This document shows, one piece after another, positions 50,420 to 59,060 of a stretch of DNA of 64,000 nucleotides. The notes under the pieces were generated by a model. The model was not told where the DNA came from, searched no databases, and was given only the letters and a program-made list of their open reading frames with translations. A program made the position numbers and the translations under genes. The stretch is from the NCBI GenBank assembly GCA_903862935.1, contig CAIOZY010000015.1, forward strand, positions 1 to 64,000. Direction: 5' to 3'. The DNA is from an uncultured Opitutaceae bacterium. Its GTDB lineage: Bacteria; Verrucomicrobiota; Verrucomicrobiia; Opitutales; Opitutaceae. Position 1 is the first letter of the stretch. Each line of letters opens with the position of its first letter.

Positions 50420-51424
50420 TCACCGCCGCCATTCGACCTTGGCCTTCGGCTCCGGCAGGGGCAGTTCACCGAGCTTCCCCGCTGCCGAGACGGCCTCGTA
50501 GGCGGTCCGGAAGTGCAGCTTCGCGAAATCGCCCAGGCTTCGGGCCCCGAACTTCTGGATGATCTCGGAGGCCTGCTCCTTGACCTTCGGCCCGGCCCCC
50601 TTCTGGAGCTTGGCCCCGAAGCGCCGGGACAGGGTGTGCATCTGGTGGACGTACTCGGCGCGGGCCACGACGGAGGCCGCGGCGACAACAGGGTCCTCCT
50701 CGGCCCGGGTGCGCATCCTCAGGTCAAACTTGGGGAGCCCCTTCTTCGCAAGCTCCCGCTGGGCCAGGGGCTGCACGCTGAACTGGTCCAAAAGCGCCCA
50801 GGCGACGGGTTTGACCGCGAGTGCCTGCTCGAGGGCGGTCGCGTGCTGCCAGGCCAGGAGCCGGTTCAGGTTGGCCCCGGGCCGCGACATGAGCTCGTTG
50901 TACTTCGCCATCCCGCAGTGGCAGGTCCTGACGACCACCCCGGCCGTGCCGCGGATCAGTTTGTCGAGCTTCACGATCTGGGTGTCGGCGATCTTCTTCG
51001 AGTCCTTCACCCCCGCCTTGATCCACGCCTCTATCACCGAGCGGTCCGCGATCACGGTCGCCGCGATGACCGGGCCGAAGAAGTCGCCCTTGCCGCTCTC
51101 GTCCATCCCGGCGTGGGGCTCGAACCAGTCGGGGTGCAAGACGGCGTCGTAGCCGAGCTTCGGGGCCTGGGTCACCTCGGCCTCCAGGGTGTGCAGCACG
51201 AAGTCCTCGGTTCCCTTGCCGGCGATCACGGCCTTGCCGCTGGCGTAGGCCGTCACGTTGCAGTCGGGTCCCCGGAAGGCGTAGCGGGCGTAGGCGACCT
51301 CGAAGGCCTCCCATCCTCGGGCCTCGAGGATCGCCCGCAGTTTGTCCATCTGGGCCTCGTCCAGCTTGGCCGTGTAGGTCGACAGCTTCTTCGGGGCTTC
51401 CTCGTCGGGGATCTTCTTGGGCAT
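50420..51424 (-). CDS. rnhC: Ribonuclease HIII
   Basis: 334 residues from ATG 51424. The N-terminal substrate-binding TBP-like domain (residues about 15-95, ARGWEAFEVAYARYAFRGPDCNVTAYASGKAVIAG) distinguishes it from RNase HII. The catalytic domain opens with AGMDESGKGDFFGPVIAA (Asp and Glu) and continues with VKDSKKI, AWALLDQFSVQPLAQ and AAASVVARAEYVHQM. It degrades RNA of RNA/DNA hybrids. The next gene downstream is rnhB. Confidence 0.94.
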   Translation of the reverse strand: MPKKIPDEEAPKKLSTYTAKLDEAQMDKLRAILEARGWEAFEVAYARYAFRGPDCNVTAYASGKAVIAGKGTEDFVLHTLEAEVTQAPKLGYDAVLHPDWFEPHAGMDESGKGDFFGPVIAATVIADRSVIEAWIKAGVKDSKKIADTQIVKLDKLIRGTAGVVVRTCHCGMAKYNELMSRPGANLNRLLAWQHATALEQALAVKPVAWALLDQFSVQPLAQRELAKKGLPKFDLRMRTRAEEDPVVAAASVVARAEYVHQMHTLSRRFGAKLQKGAGPKVKEQASEIIQKFGARSLGDFAKLHFRTAYEAVSAAGKLGELPLPEPKAKVEWRR

Positions 51425-51483
51425 GCGAAGGGGATCGGCGCGAGGACATCCGAGCGGCCCCGAAAGCGCAAAAGGAAAATGCT

Positions 51484-51514
51484 TTGCGTCGCGGGCCGAG
51501 GGCGGCGCTACACT
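51484..51514 (+). promoter_or_regulatory. Candidate promoter of the oligopeptide-binding protein gene, leaderless spacing
   Basis: TTGCGT (51484-51489), 19 bases, TACACT (51509-51514), six bases, then ATG at 51521. The -10 to ATG distance equals that before the genes at 4346 and 28276. Confidence 0.35.
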
Positions 51515-51520
51515 GGGCCC

Positions 51521-53134
51521 ATGATCCGGAGCCTGACCTTGCTTGCCGCGGCCGCCGCGCTGTCGGCCGGAGCGGGCTGCTCCCGACCTACCCGGGCCGA
51601 GTTGGGGGCCAGGGAGGGGGTCCTGCACCTGGGGAACGGCGCCGAGCCCAGGGACCTCGATCCGCAGACCCTGGAAACCTCGAACGAATACACGATCAGC
51701 ACCGCCCTGTTCGAGGGCCTGGTGGACCTCTCCAGCGACGGCCGGACAATCCTTCCCGGGGTCGCCGAGCGCTGGGAGGTCTCCCCGGACGGGCTCTTGT
51801 GGCGCTTCCACCTCAGGCCCGACGCCCGCTGGTCCGATGGGTCGGCCGTCACCGCAGGCGACGTTGTGTACGCTTTCCGCCGGGCCTTCTCCCCCGCCCT
51901 GGCCTGCGAGGGGGCCCCGTACGGGTTCGCCATACGGGGGGCGAGGGCATTCTCCCAGGGGAAGGAGTCCCCGCAGACCCCCCTGGGCGTGGCCGCCCCG
52001 GACGAGCGAACGGTTGAGATCCGGCTTGAGTACCCGGCGCCGTACCTGGGGTACGTCCTTTCCGGTTCCCCCTTTGCGCCCGTGCCGCAGGCGGTCGTGG
52101 AGCGCTTCGGGGGCGGCTCCCGCCGGGGGACGGCCTGGACCCGGCCGGGCAACCTCGTCGGAAACGGGCCGTTTGTGCTCAAGTCCTGGAGCCCGGGAGC
52201 CGACCTGGTCGTCGTGAAAAATCCCTGGTACTGGGACCGGCGGCGCGTGCGCCTAAAGGAGGTCCATTTCTACCCCTTGGACAACGCAGGCGCCGAGGAG
52301 CGGGCCTTCCGAGCCGGGCAGCTGCACGCGACCTACACTCTTCCGTCCGCGAAGATCGCCGCGTACGCGAGCGCCCCGGCGGGGCTCCTGCACGTGACGG
52401 CGCAGCTGAACACGGTCTACCTCGTATTCAACACCGAGAAAGCTCCCTTCGACAACGCCGACGTCCGGAGGGCCCTCTCGCTCTCGATCGACCGGGACCG
52501 GCTGGTTGCCCGGGTCCTTGGTGAGCGGGGCTCCCCGGCCCACGCCCTGACCCGGCCGGGGACAGGCGGCTACGAGCCCGCTCCGAAGATCGACTGGGAC
52601 CCGCGGCTTGCCCGGGAGCTCCTCGCCCGGGCCGGATTCCCCGCCGGTGCCGGTTTCCCTAGAGCGGAGATCAAGGTACCCGCGGACTTTCCGGCGGAGT
52701 TTGCGCAGGCCCTCCAGGAGGCCTGGCGGCGCGAGCTCGGGATCGCCCTCGAAATTTTCTCCGGGGAGAAGAAGGCCGTCTTCAGCGACCTGGCGACCGG
52801 GTCCTTCCAGGTCGGCGCGATGCCGTTTTTCTACGCGGTGAACGCCCCGGAGATGATCCTGCTCGTTCCCTTAAGCGACTCGCCGTACAACTTCAGCCGC
52901 TGGAAAAGCCCCGCCTATGACCAAGCCTACCGCCGGGCGACCGCAGCCCCGACAACGCCCGACCGCAGGAGAGCCTTCGACGAGATGGAGGGGATCCTCG
53001 CGGCCCATGCCCCGTTCGCCCCGCTCTACTACGTGAACCAGTGCTTCGCTGTCCGTGCCGAAGTCCGGGGCTGGAGGGACAACCCCCTCGGGCAGATTGA
53101 CTGGAGGGACCTGTCCCTGGAGGGGGCACCATGA
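51521..53134 (+). CDS. Peptide/oligopeptide-binding lipoprotein (family 5 extracellular solute-binding)
   Basis: 537 residues from ATG 51521; the longer open frame upstream overlaps rnhC in antisense. The lipobox is LSAGAGC (Cys 20). It contains the SBP_bac_5 pattern LDPQTLETSNEYTISTALFEGL, then WSDGSAVTAGDVVYAFRRAF, VGNGPFVLKSW, NVRRALSLSIDR (with FDNADV before it) and the late LYYVNQCFAVRAEVRGW. It is the periplasmic receptor of an OppA/DppA-type ABC importer. The permease and ATPase genes are not in the window. The mutY start overlaps its stop. Confidence 0.92.
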   Translation: MIRSLTLLAAAAALSAGAGCSRPTRAELGAREGVLHLGNGAEPRDLDPQTLETSNEYTISTALFEGLVDLSSDGRTILPGVAERWEVSPDGLLWRFHLRPDARWSDGSAVTAGDVVYAFRRAFSPALACEGAPYGFAIRGARAFSQGKESPQTPLGVAAPDERTVEIRLEYPAPYLGYVLSGSPFAPVPQAVVERFGGGSRRGTAWTRPGNLVGNGPFVLKSWSPGADLVVVKNPWYWDRRRVRLKEVHFYPLDNAGAEERAFRAGQLHATYTLPSAKIAAYASAPAGLLHVTAQLNTVYLVFNTEKAPFDNADVRRALSLSIDRDRLVARVLGERGSPAHALTRPGTGGYEPAPKIDWDPRLARELLARAGFPAGAGFPRAEIKVPADFPAEFAQALQEAWRRELGIALEIFSGEKKAVFSDLATGSFQVGAMPFFYAVNAPEMILLVPLSDSPYNFSRWKSPAYDQAYRRATAAPTTPDRRRAFDEMEGILAAHAPFAPLYYVNQCFAVRAEVRGWRDNPLGQIDWRDLSLEGAP

Positions 53135-54210
53135 GGACCCCCGGCCGGAAGGAAGCGGGAGCCCTGTCCCTGGAGGTCCACCGCGCGGACTTCCAAAAGG
53201 CCCTGTTGACCTGGTACCGCCACCAGGCGCGCGCGCTCCCTTGGCGGGAGTCGCCCTCCCTCTATTCTACGGTCGTCAGCGAGTTCATGCTGCAGCAGAC
53301 CCAGGTGAAGACCGTGCTGCCCTACTTCGCGCGTTGGATCGCCGAACTGCCAGACTTTGCCGAGCTCGCCCGGGCCCCGGCCGCGAGGGTCCTCAAGCTG
53401 TGGGAGGGGCTCGGCTACTACGCCCGCGCCCGGAATCTGCACCGCCTCGCCCAGGCCGTGCAGGAGCGGGGCTCCCCGCCCCGCACCGCGCAAGACTGGC
53501 GGGAGATGCCCGGGGTCGGCCCGTACACGGCCGCCGCGATCGCGAGCATAGCCTTTGGGGAGCCGGTCGCCTGCGTGGACGGCAATGTCGTGCGAATCCT
53601 GGCCCGGCTCACAGCCGACGGGACGGAGTTTCGGGACGGCGCCACCGCGGCCAAGGCGTTCTCCCCCGTGGCCGGCCGGCTCGTCCCAGCGCACAACCCC
53701 GGCGACCACAACCAGGCCATGATGGAGCTCGGCGCAACCGTGTGCCTTCGCCGGGCCCCGCACTGCCCGTCCTGCCCGGTGCGGGGGCACTGCGCAGCGG
53801 CCCGTACAGGGAACCCCGAGGCCTACCCCCGCCTCGCGCAGAAGGAGGTCATCCTCCAGGAGCTCACGCGGGCGTGGTGCGAGCGCAGCGGCAGCCTCCT
53901 TCTCCACCGCGTGCCTTCCGGGGCCCGGCGCCTGGCCGACCTGCACGAGCTGCCCACGGCGGCCCAGGCCGGGATCCGGCCGCAGGCCCTGGAGACGGGC
54001 CGGCTGCTGGCCAAGCATGTGAGGGGGATAGCCCGCCACCGGATCACCGAGTCGATCCGGGTTTTCGCCGCGCCCGGCGGCCGGCCGAGGCCCGGGCTCT
54101 GCTGGGTCCCCTTGGACCAGATCGAGGCGATAACGCTTTCGGGACCCCACCGCCGGTGGGTGCGCGAGATCCTTTCGGCCTCCCGGGCGGGGCAGGCGCC
54201 CTCTGCCTAG
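53131..54210 (+). CDS. mutY: A/G-specific adenine DNA glycosylase
   Basis: 359 residues; ATG overlaps the preceding stop. EFMLQQTQVKTVLPYF carries the catalytic Glu. The helix-hairpin-helix MPGVGPYTAAAIASIAF is followed by the Asp in CVDGNVVRILAR, and AHNPGDHNQAMMELGATVC. The [4Fe-4S] cysteines are CLRRAPHCPSCPVRGHC (C-x6-C-x2-C-x5-C). The C-terminal NUDIX-like recognition domain (from about residue 230) is shorter and less conserved than in E. coli. It excises adenine opposite 8-oxoguanine. Its last four bases overlap the convergent isomerase gene. Confidence 0.95.
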   Translation: MRTPGRKEAGALSLEVHRADFQKALLTWYRHQARALPWRESPSLYSTVVSEFMLQQTQVKTVLPYFARWIAELPDFAELARAPAARVLKLWEGLGYYARARNLHRLAQAVQERGSPPRTAQDWREMPGVGPYTAAAIASIAFGEPVACVDGNVVRILARLTADGTEFRDGATAAKAFSPVAGRLVPAHNPGDHNQAMMELGATVCLRRAPHCPSCPVRGHCAAARTGNPEAYPRLAQKEVILQELTRAWCERSGSLLLHRVPSGARRLADLHELPTAAQAGIRPQALETGRLLAKHVRGIARHRITESIRVFAAPGGRPRPGLCWVPLDQIEAITLSGPHRRWVREILSASRAGQAPSA

Positions 54211-55163
54211 GGAAACCGGGCGGCGATCAGGTTCTCGATCCGGCGCCGGGAACTCCTGACGTCGTCGGCGCTGATACGGGGGCCGAGCTCCAGAGTGAGC
54301 CGGTGCTCGGGCCTCCAAAACGAGCTGACGAGTCCGAAGTCGACCTTGCCGCTTCCGACCGGCTGGTGGTCCAGGCCGTCGGTGCTCACGTCGTGCAGGT
54401 GAAACCCGAGGATGCGGGCCGCATTGCGCTCGAGGTAGGCCTTCGGCTCCATGAGCCCCATCATCTCCTTCAGACGGGCGTGGCCCGTGTCGTGCCACAG
54501 GCCCAAGGGGGCGTCGGCCGGCAGCCCGGAAAGAAACTCGGGCATATCGGCGTCCAGCGGCAGCTCCTCGAACTTCTCCCGGTTCTCGAAGGCGAGGCTG
54601 ACCCCCTTGTCGCGCGCGTAGGTGCACACCTGCTTGACGCACTCCAGGGTGTGGGCCCAGTACGGGCCCATCCGCTTGCGGAGTTTCCCCAGGCACTTGA
54701 CCACCAGGGCCGCGTACTCCTTGTCCGAGTCCACGGCCACCTCCGGGTTGCGCCGCCTGTAACGGCGCAGCGCCCAGACCGGGTTCAGCCAGAAAAAGAT
54801 GACGCTGCCCAGGTGGCAGACCGCCACGCCGGTCCCGATCTGGGCGGCGAAATCGATTGTGCGCTTGGTGTGGCGCATCCACTGGCTGCGCTCGCGGGCG
54901 TCGACCGAGGAGGGCTCGAACAGGTTAGGGGCGGCCTGGGTCACGCCCGCCGGAAGCGGGCAGAAATTGTGGACCGAGCTCACCCGGACCGTCCCCTCCT
55001 CAAGGGCCTTGAGGACCCCGGGGATCAGGCTGATGCGGACCCCGTGGCTGAGCTCGACATGGCTGAACCCCAGCTCGGCCATCTCGGCAATCATGGCATA
55101 GCCGTCCGTATGGCGGTGCGAGCACCATGCCGTGGACAGCGCGAGTACGGGCCTGCCGCTCAT
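54207..55163 (-). CDS. Sugar phosphate isomerase/epimerase-like TIM-barrel protein
   Basis: 318 residues of xylose-isomerase-like fold (AP endonuclease 2 family). The N-terminal strand is LALSTAWCSHRHTDGYAMIAEMAELGFSHVELSHG. Further metal-site blocks are SVHNFCPLP, AVCHLGS, SLAFENREKFEELPLD, GLWHDTGHARL and FHLHDVSTDGLDHQPVGSGKVDF. Glu, Asp and His at these strand ends form the divalent metal centre. The substrate is unknown; the family includes sugar epimerases and DNA endonucleases. It is convergent with mutY (4-base overlap) and lies next to rpsU on the same strand. Confidence 0.82.
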   Translation of the reverse strand: MSGRPVLALSTAWCSHRHTDGYAMIAEMAELGFSHVELSHGVRISLIPGVLKALEEGTVRVSSVHNFCPLPAGVTQAAPNLFEPSSVDARERSQWMRHTKRTIDFAAQIGTGVAVCHLGSVIFFWLNPVWALRRYRRRNPEVAVDSDKEYAALVVKCLGKLRKRMGPYWAHTLECVKQVCTYARDKGVSLAFENREKFEELPLDADMPEFLSGLPADAPLGLWHDTGHARLKEMMGLMEPKAYLERNAARILGFHLHDVSTDGLDHQPVGSGKVDFGLVSSFWRPEHRLTLELGPRISADDVRSSRRRIENLIAARFP

Positions 55164-55187
55164 GGGAATGAGCGCGCGCGGAGCTGT

Positions 55188-55385
55188 CTAGCTCTCGTAG
55201 CGCCGGCGAAGCATCGCCGTGAACGCCTGGACCTTGTTCTTCCGGCGGCGCTTCTCACAGGGCTTCTCGTAGTAACGCTTGGCGCGCACACCCTTAATGA
55301 TGTTTTCGCGATCGAGCTTCTTCTTCATCCGGCGCAGGGCGCGGTCAATGGGCTCGTTCTTGCGAATCTTGATTTCAATGGACAT
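55188..55385 (-). CDS. rpsU: 30S ribosomal protein S21
   Basis: 65 residues from ATG 55385; 20 upstream codons in frame are non-homologous. It begins MSIEIKIRKNEPIDRALRRM and continues KKLDRENIIKGVRAKRYYEKPCEKRRRK, the whole S21 family sequence. It binds the 3' region of 16S rRNA in the small subunit. It lies divergent to dnaE and upstream of the isomerase gene on the minus strand. Confidence 0.95.
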   Translation of the reverse strand: MSIEIKIRKNEPIDRALRRMKKKLDRENIIKGVRAKRYYEKPCEKRRRKNKVQAFTAMLRRRYES

Positions 55386-55419
55386 GAGACGGCAGGGTGT
55401 TGGAAGGGAGAAAAACGGA

Positions 55420-55450
55420 AGATTAGGCTGAACCGTCGACGGCACGTCAA
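55420..55450 (-). promoter_or_regulatory. Candidate rpsU promoter
   Basis: On the minus strand TTGACG (55450-55445), 19 bases, then TAATCT (55425-55420), leaving a 34-base leader with a pyrimidine-rich run before the ATG. The spacing is two bases longer than ideal. Confidence 0.35.
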
Positions 55451-55501
55451 TGGGATTTTTCCGCGCTTGCGCGGCGGGCGCGGCGGGCTTCCCCTAGGCC
55501 C

Positions 55502-58500
55502 GTGCCGTCCGCAGACCCGAACTTCGTCCACCTGCATGTCCACTCCGACTACAGCCTGCTGGACGGAGCCTGCCGGATAGACCGGCTCACGGAGCGGGCG
55601 GTCGAGCTCGGCCAGGGCGCCCTGGCCCTCACCGACCACGGGAACTTGTTCGGCGCCATAGAATTCTACAACACAGCCAAGGCCAAGGGCATCAAGCCGC
55701 TCGTGGGGTGCGAACTGTACCTGGTCGAGGGTTCCCGGCTCGAGCGCCAGGGCCGCTCCGACGAGGGCAAGACGATCTTCCACCTGGGGTTGCTGGCCCG
55801 CAACCTCGCCGGCTACCAGAACCTCCTAAAACTGGTCTCCGACGCCCACATCCAGGGTTTCTACTACAAGCCGCGGACCGACTTTGAGACCCTGGCCAAG
55901 CACGCCGAGGGCCTGATCGGGTTCACCGGGTGCCTCGCCTCGCTCGTGCCCCAGCACCTGATGAACGACCGCTGGGACGAGGCCCGCGAGGCCTGCGCCC
56001 GCTTCGTCGACATCTTCGGCCGCGAGAACTACTTCGTGGAAATCCAGGACCACGGCCTGGCCCCGCAGAAGAAGATCGTGCCGGGGCTGCTCAGGCTCGC
56101 CGAGGAATTCGGGCTGAAGATCGTCTGCACCAACGACGTCCACTACGTGAACGCCTCGGACGCCGGGCCCCACGACACGATGCTGTGCATCCAGACCGGC
56201 GCGAAGGTCGAGGACGAGAAGCGGATGCGCTTTGACAGCGCGCAGTTCTACCTGAAAAGCCGCGCCGAGATGGAGCGGCTGTGCTTGGAGTTTCCCCAGG
56301 CGGTGATCAACACCCAGGCGGTGGCCGAGATGTGCGACCTGAAGATCCCCTTCCCGAAGGGGAGCGAGCGGTACCCGAAGTATCCCCTGCCCGCCGAGGT
56401 GACGACCGACCGGGCCGGGTACCTGAGGCAGCTGTGCCTGAAGGGCCTGAAGACACGCTACGGGGTCGACTACGCCCCGGGCCAATCCGGGCTCGCGGGG
56501 ACCTTGTCGGCGCAGCTCGACTACGAGCTTCGCGTCATCGCCGAGACGGGGTTTGTCGACTACTTCCTGGTCGTCTGGGACTTTATCGACTGGGCCAAGT
56601 CCCAGGGGATCCCCGTCGGGCCCGGGCGCGGCTCCGGGGCCGGGTGCCTGGTGGCGTATGTGTTGGGGATCACGAACCTCGACCCCCTGCGCTTCCGGCT
56701 GCTGTTCGAGCGCTTCCTCAACCCGGAGCGGGTCTCGCCGCCGGACTTCGACATCGATTTTTGCATGCGCCGCCGCGGCGAGGTGATCGACTACGTGCGC
56801 AAGAAGTACGGCGAGGCCTGCGTGGCAAACATCATCACCTATGGCACCCTCGGGGCGAAGATGGTCGTGCGCGACGTCGCCCGAGTCCACAACGTCCCCT
56901 TCGCCGACGCCGACCGGCTGGCGAAAATGATCCCCGAGGAGTTAAACATCACCCTCGAGCAGGCGGTCGCCAAGTCGGCGGAGCTGCGCGAGGAGGTCGA
57001 GAAAAACCCGGTCGCAAAGAAGATCTTCGAGCAGGCCCGGGTCCTTGAGGGGCTGGTCCGCAACACCGGCAAGCACGCCGCAGGCATCATCATCACCGAC
57101 CGGCCGCTCTCGGACTTCGTCCCCCTCACCCTGCAGGAGGGCGACGTCACCGTGCAGTTCGACATGAACGCCGTGGGGAAGCTGGGGCTGCTGAAGATGG
57201 ACTTCCTCGGCCTGAAGACCCTCACCGTGATCGCCGACGCCGTGGACAACATCCGGCGGACGGCCGACCCGGCCTTCGACATCGAGAAGATCCCCTTCGA
57301 GGACCCGAAGACCTTCGCCCTCCTGAACGCCGGCCGGACGACGGGGGTCTTCCAGCTGGAGTCGCCCGGCATGCAAAACCTCTGCCGGCAGCTGCAGGTC
57401 TCCTCGATCGACGAGATCGTCGCTCTGATCGCCCTCTACCGCCCCGGGCCCATGGAGTGGATCCCCGACTACATCAGGGGTAAGAAGGACCCGAGCACCG
57501 TGACCTTCCCCCACCCGCTCCTGGAGGAACTGTGCCGGGAGACGCACGGGGTTATGGTCTACCAGGAGCAGGTCATGGAGGCGGCAAAGATCATCGCCGG
57601 CTACACCCTCGGCGGGGCCGATATGCTGCGGCGGGCGATGGGGAAAAAGGACCCCGCGGCGATGGCGATGGAGCGCGAGAAATTCGTGGCGGGCGCCGCC
57701 CAGCTGCACGCCATCGACGAGAAGACCTCCAACGCTATCTTCGACATCCTCGCCAAGTTCGCCGGCTACGGATTCAACAAGTCGCACTCGGCCGCCTACG
57801 CGATCCTCAGCTACCAGACGGGCTTCCTCAAGGCGAACTACCCCGTCCAGTTCATGGCGGCCACGCTCGGCAGCGAACTCGGGAACGCCGACAAGGTCGC
57901 CCACTTCATCGCCGAGTGCGAGGCCATGGGCATCCAGGTCCTCGGCCCCGACGTGAACGAGAGCCGCGAGACGTTCACCCCTGTCGGCGACAAGATCCGC
58001 TTCGGCCTGGCCGGGATCAAGGGTGTCGGCGAGCAGGCCGCCGCCCGGATCATCGAGGAGCGCGAGAAGTGCGGCCCCTTCGCCGGGTTCGACCCGTTCA
58101 TCGCTCGGGTCGACGGCAGGGCGATCAACAAGCGGGTCCTCGAGCACCTGGTGAAGACCGGGGCCTTCGACTTCAGCGGCGCCTCGCGCAAGGCCCTCTT
58201 CGGCCTCCTGGACACCGCGGTCGCCGCGGTGGCTGCGAACGCCCGGGACCGGGCAGCAGGCCAGCACAGTTTCCTCGACATGCTCGGGGCCGGAGAACCC
58301 GCAGCTCCCGCGCCCCAGGCCGATGGCGCCGCCCCGGCGGGGGCCGCGGAGGACTTTCCGGACGGCGAGCGGCTGGCCTTCGAAAAGGAGCTCCTGGGCT
58401 TCTACATCTCGGGACACCCCATGGATGCCTACCGGGACCTGGCCGAGGCGGTCGACACCTTCACGATCGAGGAGTTGCACCGCCAGGGCGGCCGGACGGA

Positions 58501-59044
58501 GTTCAGGCTGTGCGGGGTGGCCGGCGGGATTGCAAAGAAGCTCTCGAAGAAGGACAACCGGCCCTGGGCCGCCTTCACCCTGGCGACCCGTACCGCCACG
58601 GTGGCGCTGAACATGTTTGCCGACGCGTACTCCTCCTACAGTTCCGCCCTCGCGGAGAACGCCACGGTCCTGGTCGCCGGCAACGTGATCGTCGGGACCG
58701 ACGGGGCACGGATTAACGTGAAGGAGTGCTATCCGCTGGCCGCCGCGGTGACCTCGCTTGTGCGGAAGGTGACCTGGATCCTGGACCCCGAGAATCCCGG
58801 GGTCCCCGGCTTCCTGAAGGCCCTGCGCCAAAGCGTCAACGAGCAGTCCGGCGACACGCGCCTGGAGATCGCCTTCGCCTTCGGCGGGTCCGCGGCCGCG
58901 GTCGCCGAGGCGAGCCCGGCCCTTGGCTGGAGACTCACGGCCGAGGCCTTCCGCAGACTCCGCGCCCACCCGGCGGTCGCCGGAGTCCGCATTGAGACCA
59001 AGCGCCTGGAACTGAAGGCGGACCGCCGCTGGGACCGCCGCTAG
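55502..59044 (+). CDS. dnaE: DNA polymerase III subunit alpha
   Basis: 1180 residues from a GTG start (VPSADPNFVHLHVHSDYSLLDG). The PHP domain comes first (HVHSDYSLLDG, LTDHGNLFGAIEF). The polymerase palm aspartates are in PPDFDIDFCMRRRGEVIDYV, with GRGSGAGCLVAYVLGIT before it. The fingers and thumb include HAAGIIITDRPLSDFVPL. The helix-hairpin-helix and OB-fold C-terminal region contains RLAFEKELLGFYISGHPMDAY. Full length for the DnaE1 type. It copies DNA as the replicase catalytic subunit. It is divergent from rpsU and followed 16 bases later by the RNA methyltransferase gene. Confidence 0.97.
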   Translation: MPSADPNFVHLHVHSDYSLLDGACRIDRLTERAVELGQGALALTDHGNLFGAIEFYNTAKAKGIKPLVGCELYLVEGSRLERQGRSDEGKTIFHLGLLARNLAGYQNLLKLVSDAHIQGFYYKPRTDFETLAKHAEGLIGFTGCLASLVPQHLMNDRWDEAREACARFVDIFGRENYFVEIQDHGLAPQKKIVPGLLRLAEEFGLKIVCTNDVHYVNASDAGPHDTMLCIQTGAKVEDEKRMRFDSAQFYLKSRAEMERLCLEFPQAVINTQAVAEMCDLKIPFPKGSERYPKYPLPAEVTTDRAGYLRQLCLKGLKTRYGVDYAPGQSGLAGTLSAQLDYELRVIAETGFVDYFLVVWDFIDWAKSQGIPVGPGRGSGAGCLVAYVLGITNLDPLRFRLLFERFLNPERVSPPDFDIDFCMRRRGEVIDYVRKKYGEACVANIITYGTLGAKMVVRDVARVHNVPFADADRLAKMIPEELNITLEQAVAKSAELREEVEKNPVAKKIFEQARVLEGLVRNTGKHAAGIIITDRPLSDFVPLTLQEGDVTVQFDMNAVGKLGLLKMDFLGLKTLTVIADAVDNIRRTADPAFDIEKIPFEDPKTFALLNAGRTTGVFQLESPGMQNLCRQLQVSSIDEIVALIALYRPGPMEWIPDYIRGKKDPSTVTFPHPLLEELCRETHGVMVYQEQVMEAAKIIAGYTLGGADMLRRAMGKKDPAAMAMEREKFVAGAAQLHAIDEKTSNAIFDILAKFAGYGFNKSHSAAYAILSYQTGFLKANYPVQFMAATLGSELGNADKVAHFIAECEAMGIQVLGPDVNESRETFTPVGDKIRFGLAGIKGVGEQAAARIIEEREKCGPFAGFDPFIARVDGRAINKRVLEHLVKTGAFDFSGASRKALFGLLDTAVAAVAANARDRAAGQHSFLDMLGAGEPAAPAPQADGAAPAGAAEDFPDGERLAFEKELLGFYISGHPMDAYRDLAEAVDTFTIEELHRQGGRTEFRLCGVAGGIAKKLSKKDNRPWAAFTLATRTATVALNMFADAYSSYSSALAENATVLVAGNVIVGTDGARINVKECYPLAAAVTSLVRKVTWILDPENPGVPGFLKALRQSVNEQSGDTRLEIAFAFGGSAAAVAEASPALGWRLTAEAFRRLRAHPAVAGVRIETKRLELKADRRWDRR

Positions 59045-59060
59045 GAAAAGCCCACGCCCC

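Noticed and set aside
53055-55580. 841-codon plus-strand frame across mutY and the isomerase gene
   Set aside because: It reads through mutY in another frame and the isomerase and rpsU genes in antisense; both real genes have clear motifs.
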